DNA from: Lachnospiraceae bacterium
GTDB lineage: Bacteria > Bacillota > Clostridia > Lachnospirales > Lachnospiraceae
DNA: 64,000 bases
Assembly: GCA_025758065.1 (NCBI GenBank)
Contig: CP107199.1
Coordinates: forward strand, 3,321,501-3,385,500
Direction of reading: 5' to 3'
Each line of letters starts with the position of its first letter. The stretch's first letter is position 1. The translations under genes and the position numbers were made by a program. The notes beneath the pieces were generated by a model. The model did no database searches. It saw only the letters and a list, made by a program, of their open reading frames with translations, and was not told the DNA's origin. Shown one piece after another: positions 17,299 to 24,524 of the stretch.

Positions 17299-17954
17299 TT
17301 GTCCGCCCTCTCTTTTTCTTTTAAAAGTCCCTGAAAATCTTTGATGATCTTTGTGATCCGCTCATTTTCTGTCTTCATGCTTACCTGGTTGACTACCATA
17401 CGTGCTGAAAGGTCACAGACCTCTTCTAAAACTACTAATCCGTTTTCCCTCAGGGTAGAACCTGTCTCCACGATATCCACGATCACCTCGGAAAGCCCTA
17501 CAATAGGTGCCAGCTCAATAGAACCGTTTAACTTAATGATCTCTACAGTCTGGTATTTCTGATTATAGAAATAATCTTTTGCAATATGGGGATATTTGGT
17601 AGCTACGCGGATCAGCTCGTGATGCTTTAAACGTTCCCTGGCTGACTCAGGCCCGCAGACACACATCCTGCATTTTCCCATCGCCAGGTCCAGTACCTCA
17701 TAAAATCTTCTTCCTTCCTCCAAAATGGTATCACGGCCTACAATGCCAATGTCTGCAGCACCGTACTCTACATAAGTAGGAACGTCATTTGCCTTGGCTA
17801 AAAAGAAACGGATGCCCAGGTCTTCATTTACAAAGATCAGCTTTCTGGAGTTTTTGTCCTTCATCTCCTCACAGGAAATGCCGATCTGCTCAAACATATC
17901 CATTGCCTTTAAAGCCAGACGGCCCTTGGCTAATGCTATGGTAAGATATCTCAT
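17295..17954 (-). CDS. hisG: ATP phosphoribosyltransferase catalytic subunit (short form)
   Basis: The ATG at 17954 (MRYLTIALAKGRLALK) follows AAGGAGG by five bases; an upstream in-frame codon would add 27 residues overlapping hisZ. The product of 219 residues lacks the C-terminal regulatory domain of long HisG, so it belongs to the HisG-S type that needs HisZ, encoded just upstream. Motifs include YGAADIGIVGRD and the PRPP loop IVDIVETGSTLRENGL. It starts histidine synthesis by joining ATP and PRPP. Confidence 0.96.
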   Translation of the reverse strand: MRYLTIALAKGRLALKAMDMFEQIGISCEEMKDKNSRKLIFVNEDLGIRFFLAKANDVPTYVEYGAADIGIVGRDTILEEGRRFYEVLDLAMGKCRMCVCGPESARERLKHHELIRVATKYPHIAKDYFYNQKYQTVEIIKLNGSIELAPIVGLSEVIVDIVETGSTLRENGLVVLEEVCDLSARMVVNQVSMKTENERITKIIKDFQGLLKEKERADK

Positions 17955-17991
17955 AATCTCCTCCTTTATATCCATATGTTTTCCGGGTATC

Positions 17992-19272
17992 CTATAAGAT
18001 CCCCCTGACTCCGTATGCAGATACAGGAGTTTCATCTACATTTCCTGTGAGCATATCAAAGGCAGTTACTGTATTCCCTGCATCCTTCAGGCAGAGGATA
18101 GTACGAAGACCTCTTTTCTTTGCCATTTCCTTGTAGTCTTCCAGGCTCTTTCCTTCCTCCATGACCATGGCCTGCACCGGAGTGCCTTCGGAACGGAAGA
18201 ATCGGCTTAAACGCACAGCACTTTGTCTGGCTGATGGCTCATAAAGGATCACTGTATTCACTAACTGCACCGGAATATGGATCTGCTGTCTGGATAAAGC
18301 TGCCATAAGCTGGTCTACCACAATGGCAAAACCAACTGCCGGGGTATCTTTTCCAAACTGTACTAACAGCTTATTGTAACGGCCGCCTGTAACAATATAA
18401 TCGCCGGTCCCGTAAGTATACGCCTTAAAAATGATGCCTGTATAATACTGGTAACGGCTTAACATTCCCAGGTCATAGGATACATAATCTGCCATGTGGT
18501 ACTCTTCCAGCAAAGTATGTACCCGTTCCAGCCTCTCAATAGCTGCTAACGCCTGTGGATTGTGAGTTAATGTTTTTGCCTTTTTAATCTGGCTAATACC
18601 GCCAAACAGCTCCGGAAGCTTTAAAAAGGCTTCTTTTAAGCTTTCTTCCATATTCTGGTTCTTTAAGAACTCTTCCACACCAAAACGGTTTTTATTCTCG
18701 ATCAGGTCATTTAACCGTGCCTGTGCATCTTCATCCAGTCCGGACTGCAGCAACAGGCTTCTGTAAAATGCAACCTCTCCTAATTCTACCTGGAATTCTT
18801 TTAAACCTGCCGTCTTTAAGCAGTCAATGACCATAGCGATCATCTCTGCATCAGCATCTGGTGAGTCATCACCGATCAGCTCTGCACCAGACTCAGCCCT
18901 TTCTTTTAAGTAACCTTGATAACTGGTGTTGTTCTTAAAAGTGCGCTCTAAGTAACACAGGCGCAGAGGCATGTCATCATCCATAAAATATTTTGCCACG
19001 CATCTGGCCACTGCCGGGGTCATATCCGGCCTGAGTACCAGCATGTTATTGTCCCGGTCGAAAAATTTGAACATTTCCTGGGCGCCTACACTTCCACGGT
19101 CTTCATTAAAAATATCCGCATATTCAAAACTTGGGGTCTGGATATGCTCATAACCGTACAGATATAATGTATGGAGGATCTTCTCCTGGACTGCCAGCTT
19201 TCTGCGGCATTCTCCGTTGTAAATGTCCCTGACTCCTTCCGGAGTATGGATCAGCTTGTTTTTCTTTGTCAT
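17992..19272 (-). CDS. hisZ: ATP phosphoribosyltransferase regulatory subunit
   Basis: The 426-residue protein resembles class II histidyl-tRNA synthetase in its core (TPSFEYADIF, LVLRPDMTPAVARCVA, YYTGIIFKAYTYG) but lacks the anticodon-binding domain in recognisable form, as HisZ proteins do. HisZ forms a complex with short HisG and conveys histidine feedback. It is the first gene of the operon, with GGGAG seven bases before ATG and a consensus promoter about 100 bp upstream. The alternative, a true HisRS, is unlikely because of the adjacent short hisG. Confidence 0.92.
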   Translation of the reverse strand: MTKKNKLIHTPEGVRDIYNGECRRKLAVQEKILHTLYLYGYEHIQTPSFEYADIFNEDRGSVGAQEMFKFFDRDNNMLVLRPDMTPAVARCVAKYFMDDDMPLRLCYLERTFKNNTSYQGYLKERAESGAELIGDDSPDADAEMIAMVIDCLKTAGLKEFQVELGEVAFYRSLLLQSGLDEDAQARLNDLIENKNRFGVEEFLKNQNMEESLKEAFLKLPELFGGISQIKKAKTLTHNPQALAAIERLERVHTLLEEYHMADYVSYDLGMLSRYQYYTGIIFKAYTYGTGDYIVTGGRYNKLLVQFGKDTPAVGFAIVVDQLMAALSRQQIHIPVQLVNTVILYEPSARQSAVRLSRFFRSEGTPVQAMVMEEGKSLEDYKEMAKKRGLRTILCLKDAGNTVTAFDMLTGNVDETPVSAYGVRGIL

Positions 19273-19368
19273 GGCACATCTCCCTTATCTTCCGCCGGTG
19301 TAAATGGCTCTTTTTTTGTCCCTTATTGCTTTATCATGGTAGAGTGGTAATTCATTAACGTGGTTCTT

Positions 19369-19397
19369 ATTATAAAGGTTCTTATTTTTCTTGTCAA
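19369..19397 (-). promoter_or_regulatory. Consensus promoter of the his operon
   Basis: TTGACA (19392-19397 on the complement) and TATAAT (19369-19374) match the housekeeping consensus in all twelve positions with a 17-bp spacer. The leader of about 90 nt shows neither a T-box nor a His-rich leader peptide, so strong and possibly unregulated transcription is likely. Confidence 0.88.
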
Positions 19398-19445
19398 CGT
19401 ATTTCTGGATTTTTCATAACTACGTATTTCTGGATCTTCATAACT
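19397..19445. repeat. Tandem duplication of about 24 bp overlapping the recU stop
   Basis: ACGTATTTCTGGAT followed by TTTTCATAACT or CTTCATAACT occurs twice in direct succession. One copy contains the recU stop codon, the other lies next to the his -35 box. Confidence 0.8.
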
Positions 19446-19986
19446 CCTGCTTATTTTCCCTCTGGCTTAGATCAATGGATAAAGGCTCCAGATAGTGAAC
19501 ATACATATCCCTGTGGGAACGTATTTTCCAGTTTTTGTCAATTTCATCATAAGTAAAACTCTTTCGCCCGCCTGCTTCCATGCGGTCCCAGAATTTTTTT
19601 ACATCTGCAAAGGGTACATAATACATTTCATCCATGGCTGTATAATGTACAATAATAAAAGATATACCCCCCTGCTGTTCAAATTCTTCCATGAACTTAA
19701 TCTGGTGTGGATGGATATTTTGCAGAGGAAATGTTTTTACCGCACATTCCTTTGCATCAAAACACACCGGGATTCCCTGCACTGCCCCAATATAGTCTAC
19801 TGTACTTTTCTGTTCAAAATAAGCCAGTGTAATATGACGGCTGCTCTTATCTATTTCAATGGGGGTAATGGGGGTAGGGATTTTCTGGATCAAAGCCAGC
19901 TTTTTTTCCCTGTAGCTTTCATTTGTATGATTGATCAAATCTTCTAAGGTAGATCCACGAAGGCCTCTTGTTTTCCATGTTCCCAT
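19438..19986 (-). CDS. recU: RecU-like Holliday junction resolvase
   Basis: The product of 182 residues from ATG 19986 (MGTWKTRGLRGSTLEDLIN) has RecU motifs: the N-terminal RGxxLEDLINHTNE, DYIGAVQGIPVCFDAKEC (catalytic Asp and Glu-x-Lys type site) and the HPHQIKFMEEFEQQGG region. RecU cuts four-way junctions in Firmicute recombination and repair. It is slightly shorter than Bacillus RecU. A start nine codons earlier is possible, but AAAGGA fits the chosen ATG better. It is followed directly by the his promoter. Confidence 0.85.
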   Translation of the reverse strand: MGTWKTRGLRGSTLEDLINHTNESYREKKLALIQKIPTPITPIEIDKSSRHITLAYFEQKSTVDYIGAVQGIPVCFDAKECAVKTFPLQNIHPHQIKFMEEFEQQGGISFIIVHYTAMDEMYYVPFADVKKFWDRMEAGGRKSFTYDEIDKNWKIRSHRDMYVHYLEPLSIDLSQRENKQEL

Positions 19987-20223
19987 TTTTATGCTGTCCT
20001 TTCCGTAAAACAAATGTCTGCCGCCGCATCCCCTTTGTTTTTGGCTTCTTACTCATGTTTTTGTCGGGTCCCAAGTTCAAAAATCCTCCTTCAAGCAAGC
20101 TTGCATCGGATTTATGACCTTTTGACCCTGGTATCATCAGTATACCAAATTAATTCTGTATTTGCCATTCTTCATTTTTTGCATTATACTATAGAAAAAT
20201 TTCACACAAAAGCGAGGTATTAT
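19987..20223. other. Intergenic region between recU and the DUF362 gene
   Basis: Divergent spacer of 237 bp. The part 20040-20140 keeps a long open minus-strand frame and contains CAAGCAAGCTTG and a segment (TTTTGACCCTGGTATCATCAG) loosely like family A repeats. A weak TTGCAT-type promoter may drive the plus-strand gene. I see no RNA gene. Confidence 0.3.
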
Positions 20224-21354
20224 ATGGAACCATCAAAAGTTTATTTCACTGATTTTCACACAATTGCCTTTGGTGACGGACTTCCAACCAAATTAAAAAA
20301 GCTGATCAAAAAAGCTGGTATTGAAAAACTGAATATGGACGGCAAATTTGTTGCCATTAAGATGCATTTTGGAGAACTGGGAAATATTAGTTATCTTCGT
20401 CCTAACTACGCAAAAGCAGTTGCAGATGTAGTAAAAGAACTGGGTGGAAAGCCATTTCTTACTGACTGCAACACCATGTATCCGGGAAGCCGCAAAAACG
20501 CTTTAGAGCATCTGGAATGTGCATGGGAAAATGGATTTACACCGCTGACTGTAGGATGTCCCATCCTTATTGGCGATGGCCTGAAAGGTACAGATGATGT
20601 AGATGTGCCGGTAGAAGGCGGGGAATATGTAAAAGAAGCCAAGATCGGCCGTGCTATTATGGATGCCGATGTATTTATCAGCCTGACCCATTTTAAAGGC
20701 CATGAAATGACCGGCTTCGGCGGAACCATAAAAAATATCGGTATGGGCTGTGGATCCAGGGCAGGAAAAAAAGACCAGCACAGCAGCGGCAAACCACACA
20801 TTGAACAGGATTTATGTAAAGGCTGCCGCAAATGTCAGAAAGAATGTGCCAACAGTGGTCTGGTCTTTGATGAAGCTGCCAGAAAAATGCATGTGGATCA
20901 GGAACACTGCGTAGGCTGCGGCCGCTGCCTGGGTGCCTGCAACTTCGATGCCATTGCCTTTGACAATGACACTGCAAACGAGCTGTTAAACTGCCGTATG
21001 GCTGAATATACCAAGGCCGTGGTAGATGGACGTCCAAACTTCCATATTTCCCTGATAGTAGATGTATCTCCTAACTGTGACTGCCACGGTGAAAACGACG
21101 TGCCGATCCTTCCAAATATTGGAATGTTCGCTTCCTTTGATCCACTGGCACTGGACCAGGCCTGTGTAGATGCCTGTCTTAAAGCTGCCCCAATGCCTGG
21201 AAGCCAGCTGGCAAAGAACATGGCAAAGAAAGGCTTCATAGACCACCACGACCATTTCTGCAATTCCACACCAGAATCTGAGTGGAGAAGCTGCTTAGAC
21301 CATGCAGAAAAGATCGGACTTGGTTCCAGAAAATATGAATTAGTTGTTATGTAA
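20224..21354 (+). CDS. DUF362 protein with two 4Fe-4S clusters
   Basis: The start at 20224 (MEPSKVYFTDFH) is preceded by GCGAGG at seven bases; the frame is open further upstream but without support. Of 376 residues, the first 180 and the end form the DUF362 fold (LPTKLKKLIKKAG, VAIKMHFGELGNISYLRP, SLTHFKGHEMTGFGGTIKNIGMG). A ferredoxin insert at about 198-245 carries CKGCRKCQKEC and CVGCGRCLGAC, ligands for two 4Fe-4S clusters. The function of this family is not established; a redox role in the cytoplasm is likely. Monocistronic, with a terminator. Confidence 0.88.
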   Translation: MEPSKVYFTDFHTIAFGDGLPTKLKKLIKKAGIEKLNMDGKFVAIKMHFGELGNISYLRPNYAKAVADVVKELGGKPFLTDCNTMYPGSRKNALEHLECAWENGFTPLTVGCPILIGDGLKGTDDVDVPVEGGEYVKEAKIGRAIMDADVFISLTHFKGHEMTGFGGTIKNIGMGCGSRAGKKDQHSSGKPHIEQDLCKGCRKCQKECANSGLVFDEAARKMHVDQEHCVGCGRCLGACNFDAIAFDNDTANELLNCRMAEYTKAVVDGRPNFHISLIVDVSPNCDCHGENDVPILPNIGMFASFDPLALDQACVDACLKAAPMPGSQLAKNMAKKGFIDHHDHFCNSTPESEWRSCLDHAEKIGLGSRKYELVVM

Positions 21355-21369
21355 ATGATGTAAAACAAA

Positions 21370-21406
21370 AAATCGCCCGGATCTGATCTGTCCGGACGAT
21401 TTTTTT
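21370..21406. terminator. Bidirectional terminator between DUF362 gene and trpS
   Basis: AAAAATCGCCCGGA pairs with TCCGGACGATTTTT with one mismatch around a 9-nt loop, with A and T runs on both sides. It serves both convergent genes. Confidence 0.9.
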
Positions 21407-21417
21407 ACAGTTGCTTT

Positions 21418-22515
21418 TTACGCATCTGCCTCACTTGAAAATCTTGCTGCCTGCTCTGCGATCAGCTCTTTATCTTCAAAATAGTTGATCTTCATAGCAC
21501 GCTTCATTTCTGCAAGAGTCTGTGCTGCTTTCTTTTCTGCCTTGATGCTTCCTTCTTCCAGGATCTTGTATACAGCCGGGATATCCTTTGCGATCTCTTT
21601 TCTGCGCTCCCTGATAGGGCGCAGTTCATCCTGGATCACGTTGTTTAAGAACTTCTTCACCTTAACATCGCCAAGTCCGCCTCTTGTATAATGAGCCTTT
21701 AATTCATCTAAATTCTTGTAATCTGGCAGATATTTTTCAAAATGCTCATCACGGCAGAATGCATCCAGATAAATAAATACAGGATTTCCTTCAACCTGTC
21801 CCGGATCCTGAACACGCAGATGGTTCGGATCAGTAAACATGGACATGATCTTCTTCTTGACCTCTTCTTCAGAATCAGACAGATAGATGCAGTTTCCTAA
21901 GGATTTACTCATCTTTGCCTTTCCGTCGATACCTGGCAGACGCAGGCATGCCTTATTATCCGGAAGCAGGATATCCGGCTCTACCAGATTGCCGCCATAT
22001 ACAGTATTGAACTTGTGAACGATCTCACGGGTCTGCTCGATCATTGGAGCCTGATCCTCGCCAACCGGAACTGTGGTCGCCTTAAAAGCTGTGATATCAG
22101 CTGCCTGGCTGATAGGATAGGTAAAGAAACCAACTGGAATACTGGTTTCAAAATTACGCATCTGGATCTCAGATTTTACAGTAGGATTACGCTGTAATCT
22201 GGATACAGTTACCAGATCCATATAATAGAAGGTCATTTCGCAAAGTTCCGGTACCTGGGACTGGATAAATAAAGTAGATTTTGCAGGATCCAGACCACAT
22301 GCCAGATAATCTAAAGCTACCTCGATGATATTCTGACGTACTTTTTCAGGGTTATCTGCGTTATCTGTAAGAGCCTGCGCATCTGCGATCATAATATAAA
22401 TTTCATCAAACTCACCGGAATTTTGAAGTTCTACTCTTCTCTTTAAAGAGCCTACATAATGTCCTACATGAAGGCGTCCTGTTGGGCGGTCGCCGGTTAA
22501 TATGATTTTTCCCAT
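21418..22515 (-). CDS. trpS: Tryptophanyl-tRNA synthetase
   Basis: The 365-residue class I synthetase has the HIGH-type motif PTGRLHVGHYVG (11-22) and KMSKS (201-205), plus the TrpRS segment GEDQAPMIEQTREI. It charges tRNA-Trp in the cytoplasm. It is about 30 residues longer than Bacillus TrpRS and fits a second bacterial subgroup. The start has GAGAGG about ten bases upstream. No T-box leader is visible; the spacer instead holds a family A repeat. Confidence 0.96.
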   Translation of the reverse strand: MGKIILTGDRPTGRLHVGHYVGSLKRRVELQNSGEFDEIYIMIADAQALTDNADNPEKVRQNIIEVALDYLACGLDPAKSTLFIQSQVPELCEMTFYYMDLVTVSRLQRNPTVKSEIQMRNFETSIPVGFFTYPISQAADITAFKATTVPVGEDQAPMIEQTREIVHKFNTVYGGNLVEPDILLPDNKACLRLPGIDGKAKMSKSLGNCIYLSDSEEEVKKKIMSMFTDPNHLRVQDPGQVEGNPVFIYLDAFCRDEHFEKYLPDYKNLDELKAHYTRGGLGDVKVKKFLNNVIQDELRPIRERRKEIAKDIPAVYKILEEGSIKAEKKAAQTLAEMKRAMKINYFEDKELIAEQAARFSSEADA

Positions 22516-22561
22516 TGTATCTTATCCTCTCGTTATATAGTTATTTAATTCTATCCATACT

Positions 22562-22636
22562 TATGATGTTGGGATCAAAAGGTATTTTGACCCCTCTGAT
22601 ACCGAATTGCTACGTGCTTTGCACTCCCGCAATTCT
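22562..22636. repeat. Family A repeat, full copy between rlu gene and trpS
   Basis: Two adjacent hairpins are visible: GGGATCAAAA-GGTA-TTTTGACCCC, and GAATTGC...GTGC-TTT-GCAC...GCAATTC. A nearly identical element lies at 28010-28085, with matching base changes in the first stem. Confidence 0.85.
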
Positions 22637-22676
22637 ACTACTTATTGTATAAGCATACCCCAAAGCTACTTTTCTG

Positions 22677-23735
22677 TCAAGAATCCGCATCCAGGCCTTC
22701 TCCCTGCAACACCTTCTTAAAGGCCGCCGGCAAAGGGGCAATAAACTCTTTTCCAGCCAGATAATCTAAAGGCTGCGCCATTTTTCCCGGCATCACCAGT
22801 TTCCAGGAATGGAGCAATTGGGAACGTACCTTGTATTTCTTCTGGATCTGCTCGTTCACCTTTGGGTCTCCATACTTAAAATCCCCTAAAATAGGATGTC
22901 CGATAGAAGCCAGATGTGCACGGATCTGATGGCTGCGTCCGGTGATCAGTGTGACCTTTAAAAGTGTTGCTGTATCGCTGCTCTTTACAGGCACATATTC
23001 TGTCATAATAGGAACGCTTCCTTCCACTTCCAGCGGATAAATCTGCACTGTATTTTTCGCTTCATCCTTCTTTAAAAAACCGGCGATCATCTGAGGCTTA
23101 TGGATCTTTCCCTTCACAACGCACTGATAATATTTATGGATACTCCGGTCCTTTAAAACTGCATTCATGATCTGAAGCCCCTGCAGGGAAGTTCCTGCTA
23201 CAACCAGACCGCTGGTATTGCGATCCAGACGGTTGCAGATAGAAGGCTTAAAAGTACGCAGCTGGCTTACCGGCAGATGACCGGAATCAATAAGATAATT
23301 TAAAATATGCTCATTTAAGGAAACATCCCCTTCTTTGGCTTTCTGGGAAAGCATGCCGGAAGGTTTGTTCACGATAATGACATTCTTATCTTCATATATA
23401 ATGGATAACTCCTGCTTTTTCTTCCTGCTGCCATTTTCCCCGTTTTTTCCGGCTTTTCCAGATTTTTCCAGGTTCCCGGCATGTTCTTTTCCTAACGCTT
23501 CTAACTGCGGCAGAGGCGTTGAAAACTTCTCTATGGTCTCATCTGCCATAAACAGGCTTATTTCATCTCCCTCTTGTACACGCTCCGAACCATCACATTT
23601 CTTTCCATTTAAGGTAATATTTTTCTTGCGCATCATTTTATAGAGAAAGCCTTTTCCCGCCTGGCTTAAATATTTTGCCAGCAGCTTGTCAAGTCTTTGT
23701 CCTGCTTCATTGGAAGTTACTTTCAGTTTCTGCAT
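22677..23735 (-). CDS. RluC/RluD-family 23S rRNA pseudouridine synthase
   Basis: The start at 23735 (MQKLKVTSNEAGQRLDKLLAKYL) follows the stop of the SDR gene by one base, with AAGGAA about ten bases upstream, so the genes are probably translated in series. The 352-residue protein has an S4 RNA-binding domain (about 10-65), a charged linker (90-110, rich in Gly, Lys and Glu) and the RluA-type catalytic domain with CNRLDRNTSGLVV, where Asp is the catalytic residue, and ITGRSHQIRAHLA. It converts uridines in 23S rRNA. The exact site cannot be told from sequence. Confidence 0.92.
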   Translation of the reverse strand: MQKLKVTSNEAGQRLDKLLAKYLSQAGKGFLYKMMRKKNITLNGKKCDGSERVQEGDEISLFMADETIEKFSTPLPQLEALGKEHAGNLEKSGKAGKNGENGSRKKKQELSIIYEDKNVIIVNKPSGMLSQKAKEGDVSLNEHILNYLIDSGHLPVSQLRTFKPSICNRLDRNTSGLVVAGTSLQGLQIMNAVLKDRSIHKYYQCVVKGKIHKPQMIAGFLKKDEAKNTVQIYPLEVEGSVPIMTEYVPVKSSDTATLLKVTLITGRSHQIRAHLASIGHPILGDFKYGDPKVNEQIQKKYKVRSQLLHSWKLVMPGKMAQPLDYLAGKEFIAPLPAAFKKVLQGEGLDADS

Positions 23736-23736
23736 T

Positions 23737-24522
23737 TTACCAACGTTCCTTTCCCGGTGCATACTCGATCTTTTCCATAATATCCAGGATCAGGCTGTGA
23801 GGAAAGACTTTCGCAAGAACCCAGAATACCTTCATCCATATCCCATACACGGAAACCTCTCTCCCTGCAATACTGTCCCGTATTGCTTTTGCCACAACCT
23901 TTCCCGGATCAGCCATGACCAGTTTCTTATACAGTGGAATTTCACCCGTTGTCTGTGCAATATCGAAAAATTCCGTGCGCACCGGTCCCGGACAGACAGC
24001 CGTCACAAATATCTTTCTGCTTTTTAATTCCCTGTTTAACGCCCGGCTGTAGCTTAACACATAGGCCTTTGATGCTGCATATACTGCAAAGCCAGGCTGA
24101 GGCAAAAAGGCTGCGCTGGAGGCAAACTGCAGGATACGGCTGTTTTGCGGCATAAAAGGAAGGACCATGGTGGTAACAGCAGTCAGGGCCGTACAATTTA
24201 CCTGTACCATTCCTGTCTGGTCTTTTTCAGGAAGATCACATACATTGCCGATCTTTCCAAAACCAGCAGCATTTACAAGAAATTTTACCTGTGGCTTTAA
24301 ACGGACCAGTTCCTCTTTTAAGAGCTCCCTGTCTTTTTCCTGACTCAGATCCAGTGCAAACTTACGTACCGGGATATTCACTTTTTCTTCCAGCTTTTCA
24401 AGACGGTCTTTTCTTCTTCCTACTGCCCAGATCTCATCCAACCCTGAAAACTGTTCCCACAAACCAATGGCACTTTCCTGACCCATTCCAGAGGAAGCTC
24501 CTGTTATAACGGCTATTTTCAT
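23737..24522 (-). CDS. Short-chain dehydrogenase/reductase
   Basis: A Rossmann-fold SDR of 261 residues with the cofactor motif TGASSGMG (8-15), the NAAG structural motif (NAAGFGKIG), Ser in ASSAAFLPQPG and the catalytic pair YAASK. The C-terminal 50 residues are hydrophobic (VYGIWMKVFWVLAKVFPHSLI), suggesting membrane contact or a lipid-like substrate, as in members acting on fatty acyl groups. The stop codon lies within the ribosome site of the downstream pseudouridine synthase. The substrate is unknown. Confidence 0.88.
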   Translation of the reverse strand: MKIAVITGASSGMGQESAIGLWEQFSGLDEIWAVGRRKDRLEKLEEKVNIPVRKFALDLSQEKDRELLKEELVRLKPQVKFLVNAAGFGKIGNVCDLPEKDQTGMVQVNCTALTAVTTMVLPFMPQNSRILQFASSAAFLPQPGFAVYAASKAYVLSYSRALNRELKSRKIFVTAVCPGPVRTEFFDIAQTTGEIPLYKKLVMADPGKVVAKAIRDSIAGREVSVYGIWMKVFWVLAKVFPHSLILDIMEKIEYAPGKERW

Positions 24523-24524
24523 TG

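Noticed and set aside
17992..19272. Histidyl-tRNA synthetase instead of HisZ
   Set aside because: It lies at the head of a his operon directly before a short-form hisG and lacks a clear anticodon-binding domain.
19273..19437. T-box or attenuator before the his operon
   Set aside because: No T-box core sequence, specifier hairpin or His-rich leader peptide could be seen; the same holds for trpS and alaS.
19919..20137. 72-codon minus-strand frame upstream of recU
   Set aside because: No family resemblance and it overlaps the recU start; it seems part of a repetitive spacer.
20406..21368. Several minus-strand frames opposite the DUF362 gene
   Set aside because: Shadows of a gene with two ferredoxin motifs; none has a recognisable domain.
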